A stretch of 64,000 nucleotides of DNA from Larix kaempferi (GCA_027924585.1 BSBM01000320.1:496001-560000), one strand, 5' to 3'; positions 35,300-46,769 are shown, counted from the stretch's first letter. A program made the numbers and translations. Notes: generated from the sequence alone by a model not told the origin.

Positions 35300-36270
35300 T
35301 CATGCAACTATGTGGGGGCCATGCCATATGGGTTCAAACTTTCTTTCCCCAAGCTTATCAATGTCCTGATCATAGACCAAGACCAAGTCTCCTTCAACAA
35401 AAACACAAGGTCGAATGGATTTGTCATATTGGGGTTTGATTCGTTTCTTATGAGGTTCATTGATCAGAGAGGCATCTCAACGATCTTTATCATGACGTTG
35501 TAAGTACAAAATCCTTTCTTCCTCTGGTGAGGTAATGAGAAAAAATTCGATAGATAGTTTCAAAGAAGGAATCTCTCATTCAATGAGGAGAACTGCTTCC
35601 AGTCCATAAACCAATTGGAAAGGAGTGAATCCGGTTGCAGTCTTAACTGAAGTACGGTAATACCATAATGCAGAGAAGAGCATGAGGTTCCATTTATATT
35701 TATTTTCCCCCACCATCCGCTGAATCATGGTTTTCAAGACATGATTGACAACATCGACTTGACCATTAGCTTGGGGGTAGTAGGGGCTTGAGTTATCATG
35801 GAGAAAAAAAAAGTGAACTCAATTGAGTCATCATCTTGTTACAAAAATGACACCCATGATCAGTTACAATAGTTCGTGGCAAGCCGAACCTTACAATGAT
35901 GTAGTTGAACACAAATAACACCGTAGTTTCACCATTATTGGAAAAGGTTGGCATGGCTTCTGCCCATTTGGTGAAATAATCCACTACCAGTATGATATAC
36001 CCATATGATCATTGGAAGAAGTAGGATTACATGTCATAAAATTAATGTCCCATTTGGAAAAGGGGCCGATGATGATAACTAGGTGTAATGGAGCAAGATG
36101 AGTGCACATTTTCCAAGTAAAAAATTGACAAGGATGGCATTTCTGGATTGCAATATGGAAATATTTGAAGATAGAGGGCCAAAAATACCCCACACATAAT
36201 TTTTTTTCTGAGTAGTGGCCATTCCTGATAGATGAATTCCACACACTCCTGCATGGAAGTCATTCAACAC
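35300..36270 (-). pseudogene. Gypsy integrase, frameshifted
   Basis: The minus strand shows an HHCC-like N-terminal region (NDFHAGVCGIHLSG, CHPCQF), then the core with Asp in MDYFTKWAEAMP (35,950-35,984) and in IVTDHGCHF. C-terminal sequence follows down to about 35,300. Three frames are used between 36,270 and 35,796, so at least two indels are present. It would insert cDNA into the genome. Confidence 0.78.
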
Positions 36271-36300
36271 ACACTCAACTTCGTCACGGGTAAGGCATTG

Positions 36301-36522
36301 TCATAAAACTGAATCAACCCCTTGATGATACAAAGTGTCACTGAGGATCAGGTACATATTGGCATGATGATGAATGCGATGATGTTCAGCATGGGAAATA
36401 TGAGGACGGTATGTTTGAGTTTGGAGATACACAATGATATCCCCATACAAAGGATCAGATGATTCAATGAGGAATACATATTCATGTAGGGGGTGATCAT
36501 GGGCCACTAATTCCTCACTAAC
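36301..36522 (-). pseudogene. Gypsy RNase H/integrase linker, 3' part of a split gene
   Basis: The minus-strand frame (EELVAHDHPLHEYVFLIESS then PLYGDIIVYLQTQTY) is the segment between gypsy RNase H and integrase. Its upstream half is at 43,248 and beyond, on the other side of the copia insertion. Confidence 0.75.
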
Positions 36523-37026
36523 TGTTGAATATTGTAACTTCTAAGAATATTATATTTGTACTTTATTATTCCGGATATGTTTCATCCCTCCGAGGTGATT
36601 CTATTATGTATCCGGAGATGTTTATTCCTCCGATGAATTGTGGTAACGAGGGTTATTAGACCCACCATGTGGGGGTCGGCCCTGAGTTTATTATTTAGGG
36701 GTTATTAGACTTCACTAGGAGAGGTCGGCCCCATTAGGGATTTTGGTCAGTCGGGAATCAGTATAAGTAGAGGAGGAGAGCTCCTCATTTGACACACTTG
36801 CAAAAATCAGAGAGTAGTGCACTTGTGTTTGAGAGGTCTGCATAGGAGGTAGAGAAGAAGAAGGTCAAGTCTTGGAGCACATCTTGTATTTTGGTTGATC
36901 ATCTTATTGAGGAAAGATTTGCTGGGTTTTCTACCCCATGAGGGTTTCCCAGGGTAATATCTTTGTCTATCTTGTGATTATGTTTCTTTTAGTGATCTTG
37001 CTAGTCAAATTAGAATAATCTTAACA
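36523..37026 (+). repeat. 5' LTR of the plus-strand copia element
   Basis: The LTR is 504 bp. It pairs with 42,739-43,242 with no visible indels. Confidence 0.97.
36762..36769 (+). promoter_or_regulatory. Probable TATA box in the copia LTR
   Basis: TATAAGTA followed by GAGGAGGAGAGC. The same element is present in the 3' LTR near 42,978. Placement in mid-LTR fits the U3/R border. Confidence 0.55.
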
Positions 37027-37038
37027 TGGTATCAGAGC
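37027..37038 (+). other. Primer-binding site, initiator-Met tRNA type
   Basis: TGGTATCAGAGC immediately after the LTR, the standard copia primer-binding site. Confidence 0.95.
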
Positions 37039-37333
37039 TAGCCTGAATAGAACATCTTTCACAAGGTGAAATTATATTTCTCTCTCTCTCCCAAAATTAG
37101 GGTTTCTGCAAAAGTTAGTATTTTTGGATTCTGGTTGCATGGCTGAATAGCCATTCTAAAGATCTATCTTTTAAGCTTTGGATCGAGGTTTTTGGTTGGG
37201 TAGAACTCTGGGAAAGTCAAACCCTAGTTTTACCAAAAGTGCGATAAACCAGAATTTCTGTTGCAGATTTGGAAAAGTGAAAAGGTAAAGTTTCATACTC
37301 TATCATTTATCTCTTGGACTCCCCCAAGAGAAG

Positions 37334-38329
37334 ATGGCTCCAAGCACTAATCTTGAAGACAAGCTTGAAGGTATAGAGAATTTCCGGGCATGGAAATACA
37401 AAATTGGTCTCATTCTTGAAGAGAATGATCTTGCTCAATATATCAAGGATGAAGTTGTAGAACCTGAAGGAGATGAAGCCAAAGAGAAGCATAGAAAGGA
37501 TTTGGTTAGGGCAAAGAGAATCATTGCTAATTCTATTAAAGACCACGTGATTCCCCAAGTGGCATCCAAGAAGACTCCAAAGGAAATGTATGATGCCCTA
37601 GGAAGAATGTATGAAGGAAAGAACATCAATAGGAAGATGAATCTAAGAACTCAGTTGAAGAGTACCAAGATGCACAAAGGAGAATCCTTTCAAGACTACT
37701 TCTCAAGGGTCTCCCAAATCAAGGAGCAACTAGATGGCATTGGTGATACTCTTGATGAAGATGAACTTGTGATGACTGTTCTAAATGGTCTCACTAGACC
37801 TTGGGAGTCATTCATACAAACCATGTGTGCCAATAAAGAAAGTATGAAGTTTGATGTAGTATGGGAGGAATGTGTTCAAGAAGAAGCTAGGGTAGCCAAC
37901 AGAGAATCCCTTCTCAAGGAGGATGACCAAGCCTTGGCTACACACACTAAGAGAAGGAAGAATCAATCTTACTTCAAGAAGGACAAGCACAAGGAGTCTC
38001 AATCTCCACAAAGATTTCAGAAGAAAGGAAAAGGAAAGTTCTCTTCCTTCCAATGTTTCAACTGTCATAAAGAAGGACACATTGATAGATTTTGTCCTTC
38101 AATCAAGAAGAAAAATATTCACTATAAAAGACATCAAGCACATCTTGCAGAAGATGATAGTGAAGAAGAAGAAGAAGAGGAAGTAAGGCCTCATAGGAAA
38201 AGATCCAAAAGAAATGAAGAAGAAGAAGAAAGGCCTCTCCCTAGGAAAAGATCTAGAAGGAATGAAGAAGAAGATGCAGAAGAATATGTTCTATTTTCTG
38301 CACTCTCTGGATCCATGTCTCCTGGATAA
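37334..38329 (+). CDS. Copia Gag (capsid/nucleocapsid), intact in itself
   Basis: 331 codons from the ATG at 37,334. Residues 1-20 (MAPSTNLEDKLEGIENFRAW) and the following KYKIGLILEENDL are the usual copia capsid start. Residues 60-220 match the UBN2 gag region (MYDALGRMYEGKN, LTRPWESFIQTM). A perfect CCHC knuckle CFNCHKEGHIDRFC is at 38,054-38,095. The C terminus has two near-identical acidic/basic repeats (RKRSKRNEEEE and RKRSRRNEEED). The ORF stops at TAA 38,327-38,329, where relatives read through into protease in the same frame. Gag would form the particle and package RNA. Its own coding appears undamaged. Confidence 0.92.
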   Translation: MAPSTNLEDKLEGIENFRAWKYKIGLILEENDLAQYIKDEVVEPEGDEAKEKHRKDLVRAKRIIANSIKDHVIPQVASKKTPKEMYDALGRMYEGKNINRKMNLRTQLKSTKMHKGESFQDYFSRVSQIKEQLDGIGDTLDEDELVMTVLNGLTRPWESFIQTMCANKESMKFDVVWEECVQEEARVANRESLLKEDDQALATHTKRRKNQSYFKKDKHKESQSPQRFQKKGKGKFSSFQCFNCHKEGHIDRFCPSIKKKNIHYKRHQAHLAEDDSEEEEEEEVRPHRKRSKRNEEEEERPLPRKRSRRNEEEDAEEYVLFSALSGSMSPG

Positions 38330-41300
38330 GATACATGGCTCATTGATAGTAGTGCTTCAAAGCACATGATAGGTCAAAAGAAAACTCTCTCAAGACTTGA
38401 AGAAAAGTCTTCTCCACAAAAGGTATCTCTAGGAGATGATTATCAATATCCCATCAAGAGAATTGGTGAAGCAAGCTACAAGCTTGATTCTGGAACACCC
38501 TTGAAGATGAAAGAAATTTTATATGTTCCAGGTTTGAAGAAGAACCTACTTTCTATCTCATCACTAAAAAAGAAATGATTTAGAATTGCATTTATTGATG
38601 GTCAAGTACTTATGTGGCCCAAAGGAAAATCAATTGAGGATGCAATTGTCATTGGTGAAGAAGAAGGAGGTCTTTACAAACTCAAGGGTCACCCAGAAGC
38701 TGCCCTTGTCCATGAAACCACTAGCCCCAGTGAACTATGGCATAGAAGGCTTGCTCACATTAACTATAAGGTCCTACCCTATGTGAGCAAGGTGGTCATA
38801 GGATTACTAGACTTAAAGATTGACCGTAATGGCTCATGCAAAGGATGTGAAAAAGGGAAGAATGTCAAGAACCCTTTTCCAAAGAGTGAAACAAAGACTA
38901 AGAACATTTTGGATTTAATACACTCAGATGTATGTGGACCAATGCCCACCACATCCCTAAGTGGGTTTGAATACTATCTCTCTTTCATTGATGACTATTC
39001 AAGGAAGACTTGGATATACCTTCTAAAAGGTAAGAATGAAGTCTTTGGAAAATTCAAAGAGTTCAAGGCCCTAATAGAAAACCTCTCAGAAAATAAAATC
39101 AAGATTCTTAGAACAGATAATGGCGGAGAATATACTTCAAAGGAATTTGAAGATTTTTGTAAGGAAGCTGGAATCAAGAGGGAACTAGCCACTCCCTACA
39201 ATCCCTAACAAAATGGGGTTGTTCAAAGAAAGAATAGAACTATCATGGAAGCTGTAAATACTATGATACATGACCAAGATCTACCCATGTATCTATGGGC
39301 TGAAGCAACTAGGACAACAATCTATGTACAAAATAGACTTTCCCATAGTGCTCTTGAATTCAAGACTCCAGAAGAAGTGTTCACAGGAAAGAAGCCTGAG
39401 GTAAGTCATCTCAAAATATTTGGATGTCCTGTGTACATTCACATTCCAAAAGAAAAGAGAACCAAGTTGGATCCCTCTGGTAAGAAGGGAATATTTGTTG
39501 GATATTGTGAATCATCCAAAGCTTTCAGAATTTACATACCTGGTTTTCATCATATGGAAATAAGTAGAGACGTAACATTTGATGAAGAAGCAACTCTCAA
39601 GAAATATAGGAAGTGCCAACTTGAAGAAATCTATGAAGAAGATACACCTCCTAGAATCACAGAAGCTGTGCCCATCCTTGAAGATGACACACCATGGGAT
39701 CATGAAATGTTGGAACCACAAGAACCCCCGATTACAAACTTATCTAAGAAAAGAAGGCCAGCATGGGCTAGAGACATTATTCAAGGAGTTGAAAAATATG
39801 GAACTCCTGAAGGCTCCACTAGAGAAAGAAAGAAACCAAAGCTAGTATCCAACTATGTGGCCTTGATGTGTGATCTTGTGGATCAACAACCTACTAGCTA
39901 TGAAGAGGCAGCTCAGAAGAAAGAGTGGGTAGAAGCAATGACAAAAGAATATCAGTCAATAATGAAAAATGATGTTTGGGATATAGTTCCCAAACCAAAA
40001 GATAAAAGTGTGGTTTCTTCCAAATGGATATTCAAAATAAAACATACTGCAGATGGTAGCATTGAAAAATATAAGGCAATATTTGTAGCTAGAGGATTCT
40101 CTCAAAAGGAGGGAATTGACTATGAAGAAACATTTGAACCAGTTGCTAGGTACACTTCAATTAGAACTATCATGGCACTTGCATCTATGATGAAGTGGAA
40201 ATTACACCAAATGGATGTTAAGACAACCTTCCTGAATGGTGTAATTGAAGAAGATGTGTACATAGAACAACCTCAAGGATTTGAGATTAAAGATGGAAGA
40301 ACACATGTATGCAAGCTAAAAAAGGCTTTGTATGGATTAAAGCAAGCTCCCAGATCTTGGTACGGAAGGATTGACAGTTTCTTAACAAGCATGGGATTTA
40401 CCAAGAGTAAAGCTGATCCAAATATTTACCTCAAGATCATGGATGATGAACCTGTTATATTACTGTTGTATGTAGATGATCTATTTCTAACAGGAAATGA
40501 GAATCAAATTGTCGAATGGAAGAAGAAGCTTTCTTCAGAATTCGAGATGAAAGATCTCGGATTAATGCATTACTTCTTAGGTCTAGAAGTATGGCAAGAA
40601 CCAAAAGGAATATTTTTAAATCAAGGTAAGTATGCTGTAGGGATTCTGAAAAGATTTGATATGTTGGAGTGTAAAGCCATGGCCACTCCCATGGACTTCA
40701 ACTTGAAGTTATTAGTTAATAACTCATCAGAATTAGTGGATGTAACTCTATATAGACAAATCATTGGGTCATTAATGTATTTAACAAATACCAGACCAGG
40801 TATATGCTTTGCTGTAAATACCCTGAGTCAATATCTAGTAGAACCTAGAAAGGTTCACTTAATAGCTACAAAGCATGTAATGAGGTATCTAATGGGTACA
40901 TTAGATTTTGGTCTATACTATCTTGGAAATCATCAACTCGGATTACATGGTTACTCAGATTTTGATTGGACGGGAAGTGTTTCAGACAGAAAGAGTACAT
41001 CAGGTGGATGTTATGGTCTTGGATCTGCAATGATCTCATGGTTCAGCAAGAAATAATCTAGTGTGGCTCTCAGTACTGCCGAAGCAGAATACATAGCTGC
41101 CTGCTCTGCTAGTTGTGAAGCAGTATGGCTTCGGAAATTATTATCTGGAGTGTTTGACTTAGAAATGGATCCTACTGCGATCATGTGTGACAATCAAAGT
41201 TGTATTAAGATGACAGAAAATCCAGTTTTCCACGATAAGTCAAAACACATAGAGATCCAATATTTCTACATTCGAGATATGGTGCAGAGAGGAGCTATTA

Positions 41301-41383
41301 AGCTCGAGTATGTGAGTACTGAGGAACAGATTGCTGATATATTGACCAAACCTCTGTCTCGAGTAAAATTTGAATATTTTTGA
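38330..41383 (+). pseudogene. Copia Pol: protease, integrase, reverse transcriptase, RNase H; nonsense codons only
   Basis: This is the same frame as gag throughout. Protease: WLIDSSASKHM, catalytic Asp at 38,345-38,347 but DSSA instead of DSGA. Pre-integrase LWHRRLAHINYK. Integrase core Asp in HSDVCGP and RTDNGGEY, later block KLDPSGKKGIFVGY. Reverse transcriptase with YVDD at 40,469-40,480 and DVKTTFLNG. RNase H with GYSDFDWTG, STAEAEYIA and DNQSCIKM. Stops are at 38,576-38,578, 39,206-39,208, 41,054-41,056 and 41,381-41,383, plus the gag-end stop. Most fit a C-to-T change of CAA or CGA. No frameshift over 4 kb. Confidence 0.93.
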
Positions 41384-41559
41384 GACAAGCTTGGTGTAGT
41401 TCAAAAGGACCCTCCTCGAAAGGGGGAGTGATATAGTCACTGATGATGAGATTTCCCTCATCGACAGCCAGGTCGATGATGAGGATACCTGTTTACTACA
41501 CCTAGATATTTATGTATGCTTAGATTACTTAGATTTAGAACACTTATACTTAGAATACT

Positions 41560-41850
41560 TACACTACTTGTTTTTATATATTGATGTATTGATGAGGATA
41601 CATGTACTTGTATTGATGAGGATACTTGTTTTGATAATATATGTATTGATGAGGATACATGCTTTGATGATATATGTATTGATGAGAATACATGCTTTAA
41701 TGATGATGATATATGTTCTTATATTGATGTATTGATGAGGATACATGTTTTTATTGATACATATGTATACATGTATTGATGAGGATACTTGTATGTACTT
41801 GTACTATTGATGTACTAACGATATCTGTATTGATGAGGATACATATGGGG
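41560..41850 (+). repeat. Imperfect repeats of TGATGAGGATACATG
   Basis: The word TATTGATGAGGATAC(A/T)TG recurs about eight times at spacings of about 22-45 bp in the copia 3' spacer. Confidence 0.85.
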
Positions 41851-42015
41851 ATTGGATCATCCCTGGACTTCAGTCCTAAAGTGAGCCGTAGACATATGTC
41901 TTCGAGAATGAAGTCCTTAGTGGACAAGTGGGGATTGTATCGTCCCTGGACTTCGGTCCCTTGAATTGATCCGTAGACGTATGGTCTTCGAGAATGAAGC
42001 CCTTGATGGACAGGT
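41848..42015 (+). repeat. Two copies of an 80-90 bp unit
   Basis: Each begins GGGGATTG(G/T)ATC and contains CCCTGGACTTC(A/G)GTCC, CCGTAGAC, then TCTTCGAGAATGAAG. The unit shares its start with the 41-bp repeat that follows. Confidence 0.8.
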
Positions 42016-42384
42016 GGGGATTAAGTCATCCTTGGACATAGTCCTAAATGTACGGCGGGGATTAAGTCATCCTTGGACATAGTCCTAAATGTACGGCGGG
42101 GATTAAGTCATCCTTGGACATAGTCCTAAATGTACGGTGGGGATTAAGTCATCCTTGGACATAGTCCTAAATGTACGGTGGGGATTAAATCATCCTTGGA
42201 TATAGTCCTAAATGTACGGTGTGGATTAAGTCATCCTTGGACATAGTCCTAAATGTATGGTGGGGATTAAATCATCCTTGGACATAGTCCTAAATGAATG
42301 GCGTGGATTAAATCATCCTTGGACATAGTCCTAAATGAATGGTTTGGATTGTATCATCCATGGACCTATGTCCTAAAGAGATCA
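42016..42384 (+). repeat. 41-bp tandem repeat, about nine copies
   Basis: The unit starts GGGGATTAAGTCATCC, then TTGGACATAGTCCTAAATG and TACGG. Starts are at 42,016, 42,057, 42,098, 42,139, 42,180 and onward every 41 bp. Early copies are almost identical and late ones diverge. Confidence 0.95.
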
Positions 42385-42405
42385 GGATTGATCATCCTGT
42401 AAAAT

Positions 42406-42597
42406 GATCGTGTGATGACAATGCTGATGATCGTGTGATGATGATGTTGATGATCGTGTGATGACGATGCTGATGATCGTGTGATGACAATGCTAATGAT
42501 CGTGTGATGATGATGCTGATGATCGTGTGATGACGATGCTGATGATCGTGTGATGACGATGCCGATGATCGTGCGATGACGATGACGATGATGTTGA
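42406..42597 (+). repeat. 23-bp tandem repeat, eight copies
   Basis: The unit is GATCGTGTGATGACGATGCT plus GAT, with C/T and A/G differences among copies. It lies in the copia 3' spacer. Confidence 0.93.
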
Positions 42598-42729
42598 TGT
42601 TCCAGTAACTGGTTGAGTTACTGATGATGATGTATTGAAGAAAGCTTCCGATGATTTATAGATGTATCATGTATGATGTAGTCGATGACTCCTTGCTCCT
42701 GCAGATGTTGTTATAATATCCTTCTCATT

Positions 42730-42738
42730 AAGGGGGAG
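42730..42738 (+). other. Polypurine tract of the plus-strand copia element
   Basis: AAGGGGGAG directly before the 3' LTR. A second GGGGGAG-containing stretch near 41,423 follows pol. Confidence 0.9.
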
Positions 42739-43242
42739 TGTTGAATATTGTAACTTCTAAGAATATTATATTTGTACTTTATTATTCCGGAGATGTTTCA
42801 TCCCCCCGAGGTGATTCTATTATGTATCCGGAGATGTTTATTCCTCCGATGAATTGTGGTAACCAGGGTTATTAGACCCACCATGTGGGGGTCGGCCTTG
42901 AGTTTATTATTTAGGGGTTATTAAACTTCACTAGGAGAGGTCGGCCCCATTAGGGATTTTGGTCAATTGGGAATTAGTATAAGTAGAGGAGGAGAGCTCC
43001 TCATTTTACACTCTTACAAAACTCAGAAAGTAGCGCACTTGTGTTTGAGAGGTCTGCATAGGAGGTAGAGAAGAAGGAGGGCAAGTCTTGGAGCACATCT
43101 TGTATTTTGGTTGATCATCTTATTGAGGAAAGCTTTGCTGGGTTTTCTACCCCATGAGGGTTTCCCAGGGTAATATCTTTGTCTATCTTGTGATTATGTT
43201 TCTTTTAGTGATCTTGCTAGTCAAATTAGAATAATCTTAACA
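42739..43242 (+). repeat. 3' LTR of the plus-strand copia element
   Basis: 504 bp, same ends as the 5' copy, followed by the target duplication CTAAC. Confidence 0.97.
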
Positions 43243-43247
43243 CTAAC

Positions 43248-44560
43248 CTAGGGAATTTCAGACAATAATTCCGCAAAGCCCAAATATTTCTTAGCTTTAG
43301 CCATCATAAACTCCAAATCAAACTCTTGAAGGATAACAATCCATTTGGAGTATTTCCCCCCAATGATCTAACATGATAAGATGTGTTGCATAGGGTTGGA
43401 GTCAACAACGATAATGGTATTACATAGAAGCATATGATGTCTAAAGCATTGGACAAAATGAACTACTGCCAATGTGAGGTTTTCCACATGTGAATAGCAA
43501 AGTTCAGCATCGACAAGGCCTTTACTCATGTAATAAATCACACGCTCTTGGCGTAAATCATCCTCTTAGACCAAAACCATTCCAATGGTGAATTGGGAGG
43601 ATATGAGGTAAAGCACAGAATCACGCTCATAGTCAGGAGGACTCAAAAGAGAAGGAGGCGTAAGGGCCTTTTTCAAAGCATCCAAAGAACATTGGGCTTG
43701 ATCATCCAAAACAAATGGGACCCCCTTTTTGAGTAAATGCATGAAACCTTTGGTGATCTAGGCATAGTTAGCAATGCAATGCCTCAAGAAGTTTGCCTTC
43801 CCCTGCAAACTTTGGAGTTGAGCCACATTTTGAGGAGGAGGTAAATTAAGAATAGCCTCAACCTTCATGGGATCTACAAGAATCCCATGCTTGGAAACGA
43901 TGAAGCATATTAAACGCTCATATTCCACACAAAAAATGGACTTATGTGGATTCAAGAGGATATTGTAATCACGACAACGTAAAAATATCTCACATAGGTG
44001 TGTTGGATGATCAATCCATTGTCGAGAGTGAGTGGGAAGGTCGTCGAGATAAGCTTGGACAATATGTTTGATGTCATGGAAAGTGTAAGCCATAGCTTGC
44101 TGGAAGGTGGTCCCAACATTCTTAAGTCCAAAAGGTAACTTGCGATAAGCGAAGGTGCCCCATGGACAAATGAAGGTTGTTTTATGCTAGTCATAGGATT
44201 TAATCTCTATTTGATTATAGCCAGAGAAATCATCCATAAAAGAGAAGATTTCACAACCGAAACAATCATCAATAATCTGATCAATGAAAAGAGTGGGGTA
44301 GTTGTATTTTGGACAACCTGCATTAATATCCCTATAATCAACACACACATGAATGGTGCCCCACTTCTTGGAAATCGAAAAGGGGTTAGATACCCATTCA
44401 GTCAAAGGAATGGGATAAATAAAGGCAACACTAAGCTACTTTTCAACCTCTGCTTTTATAGCGGCATCTTTCTAAGGGTGGATTGGGATAATTTTTTTAT
44501 GAATAGGTTAGCTCCAGGATAAGTCTTAATTTCATGTTCAATAATACGAAGGTCAATACC
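43248..44560 (-). pseudogene. Gypsy reverse transcriptase and RNase H, 5' part of the split gene
   Basis: The minus strand from high to low shows reverse transcriptase blocks (VSNPFSISKKWGTIHVCVDY, FSFMDDFSGYNQIEI), YLDDL at 44,040-44,051, and PQNVAQLQSLQGKANFLRH. RNase H follows (YYMSKGLVDAELCYSHVE, HHMLLCNTIIVVDSNPMQ, FAELLSEIP). The copia element is inserted at the end of this RNase H. Several stops and at least two frame changes are present. Confidence 0.83.
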
Positions 44561-44566
44561 AGTCAT

Positions 44567-45860
44567 TTATTCATAAGACCAAGCAGAAACATCGCGAAGT
44601 TCTTTAATTAGGGCCATATAGGTGGCAATTTCTTCAAGAGAAAATTCGACACCTAAGTTAATATTTTCCACGATACCTGGTTTCACTGAGATGCCTACAA
44701 TAATGGTTTTTGAAATGTTCCCTAAGTTACCTTCAGATAATATTTTATGAGGAAAGTTGGGCGAAGAGGAACAAAAGACGTCAACAGTGGATACCAGGTT
44801 TTGAAAAATTTCCCCCATCTTTTCCGAATTTGGGAGGAAGGAGGCATGACGATGAATATCCTCCCAAGGTTTGTCACACGAGTCCATGACTTCCATAATT
44901 GCCTTGTCAGAAGGTAAAACATCCGAAAAAAAGTCATGTGAAGGAGATGGGGAGTTGGACGAAGAAGGCACAACATAAGGGTTGAGATCAACAAATGGGT
45001 GATGATCACGATGTGGGTCAATGGGATTGGACTGAAAAACTTGGTTAGCAGTTTCGACCGTTGAAAAAGGAATAGAATATACCACAAAGTCTACTTCTGT
45101 AGCATTAGGTATTAACCAAGGATCAGAGGAACCAAGAGCATAGTTAAAGATGGAAGATATAATACAAATGGGAGCTTCTTGTTTTGAGGGGTTAGGTGTT
45201 GGAAAAGGGAAAGTACCCATTAATGAGGAGTATTTAAACAAACCAACACCCACATTCTCATAACTTTTCATGGAATCACCAACAAAGGGAATATTACCAC
45301 TAGGAGCGATTCGTAATTCAGGTGTGCAATAAGCAAGTTGATTTATAGTGATGATATTCCCTTGATGGGGGGATAAAAGAAGTCGAAATACCGACAAGAC
45401 TACCTCCTTCATGGCATAAAACCAACTAAACCCTAGCAACAAATTATAGTCAAGATGCGCATCAACAAATTCAACATCTATCGTGGAAATTCCCCCCCTA
45501 GCTTGATAAGCAAGGAATGGATGATTCCATGTGGTGTAAAATTTTGACCATCAAATGCTTTCAAAGAAGTGGAAGATTGGACAAGCTCAAGAGAGCCTAT
45601 CGCAAACTAGTAGGAAATGGAAATAACACAAGTTGAGGCTCCTTCGTTAATAAATGTACGATATCTTTCCCACGTATGACTACTTGTATTTGAAATGCAG
45701 TCTGGTGGGAGAGCCTTGGTTGTCTATGTTCCATGTCAAAAACAACCAAACTAGATTCCTTGGGGTCAACCCCCCAAATGGCCAACAATAGTGATTTATG
45801 TTGCACATGAAAACTTTGCAATACTTTGAGAGCAGGCATGGCACAAGAGGCTTGAGCTAA
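44567..45860 (-). pseudogene. Gypsy protease and protease-RT linker
   Basis: An open stretch on the minus strand (44,567-45,442, 291 codons) is the long linker between protease and reverse transcriptase. Above it is the protease: a block ending FQIQVVIRGKDI, then TFINEGASTCVIS, where relatives have DEGAS. The catalytic Asp codon is AAC (Asn) at 45,646-45,648. VEFVDAHLDYNLLLG follows across a frame change near a run of G at about 45,490. The protease would release gag and pol products. The Asp-to-Asn change alone should inactivate it. Confidence 0.72.
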
Positions 45861-45890
45861 ATCCTCAACAATACTATAATGTTGAGTAGC

Positions 45891-46769
45891 TCAAGTGTTG
45901 GGATTATGTGTGGCTTGATGAAGTACCCCCTTAGGAGGGAGAATGATTTTGTTAAGAGCATGCTTCTCTATTTGAAGAGGGCCATTTGGTTGGGATGGAA
46001 AAGATGATTCCTTTTTAGGAGATTTGGTCTCATGTTTCTCATAAATGTGGTTCTGAGTTGTAAGGGTGATTGTTTCCTCTATTAAAAACACATTCGATGG
46101 TCCATCGTTGGAGAGGATGACCTCAATTTCCCCCTTGCAGAGGTGGAGGTTTTGAAACAACCATTTGTTGGTGTTGCTATCGAGGTAAAGGATGAGTTAA
46201 CACGGTAGGAGGTGGGGTGTAGTATTTATGAGTGACGAACTCATTGACCTCTTTTAAGTGTGGACATAGATGATTCATATGATCGCCCCCACAAATTTTG
46301 CATAAGAATTTTGGTTTCCTTTCCTTATTGTTGCACCCAACATTAGGGAGTGGTGCTTGTTGTGTTCTAGACTCAATGGAAGGATTTTTATTTTTATTTT
46401 TCTTCTTTGTACCTCCAGACTGTTTAGATTTATGCGGTTGCGATTGTACCATGTTGAACTCAGAGGTTTGAATCAGAACATTGGGTGGTTTGGTAGTAGA
46501 CACTGTTGAAGTAGGTGGAATAACAATGGCAAGTTGATTAAGTTTCCCACTTAACTGGTTCACTAAAACAATAGAGACAGAACCAACAACACCATCAACA
46601 TGTGGCCCAGGTGTGGGTCGAGATGGACTAGTTGATGGTTGAGGAGCATGTGGGATAATGTCATATAAAGTTCCCTATTGTGAATATATCAAATCCGAAT
46701 GTTGGGCATGGCAGATGACTTGCTCTTTATTTACAACCCAAACCATGGTGACATCATGAGTAATGGGAG
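45891..46769 (-). pseudogene. Gypsy gag C-terminal part with zinc knuckle
   Basis: The minus strand contains a basic stretch (KSKQSGGTKKKNKNKNPS) and a CKICGGDHMNHLCP knuckle near 46,265-46,305. It then continues in another frame toward the protease. The part above 46,560 has one stop (near 46,675). The reading is cut at 46,770 by the CACTA-like terminus, and the N-terminal part is found at 57,881 and above. Confidence 0.7.

Larger units (their letters stand above)
36518..43247 (+). mobile_element. Full-length copia (Ty1) retrotransposon, plus strand, target duplication CTAAC
   Basis: The element is 36,523-43,242 (6,720 bp), with CTAAC at 36,518-36,522 and 43,243-43,247. LTRs are 504 bp, TGTTGA...TTAACA, about 17 differences by eye. 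The primer-binding site TGGTATCAGAGC (37,027-37,038) directly follows the 5' LTR and the polypurine tract AAGGGGGAG (42,730-42,738) directly precedes the 3' LTR. gag and pol share one frame with five stop codons. Between pol and the 3' LTR lies 1.3 kb of non-coding DNA rich in tandem repeats. Confidence 0.96.

Noticed and set aside
37808-38080. Minus-strand ORF opposite copia gag
   Set aside because: Antisense shadow of gag; no motif of its own.
42016-42384. Regular 41-bp repeats resembling a CRISPR array
   Set aside because: There are no unique spacers. The whole unit repeats in direct tandem and lies within a plant copia 3' spacer.
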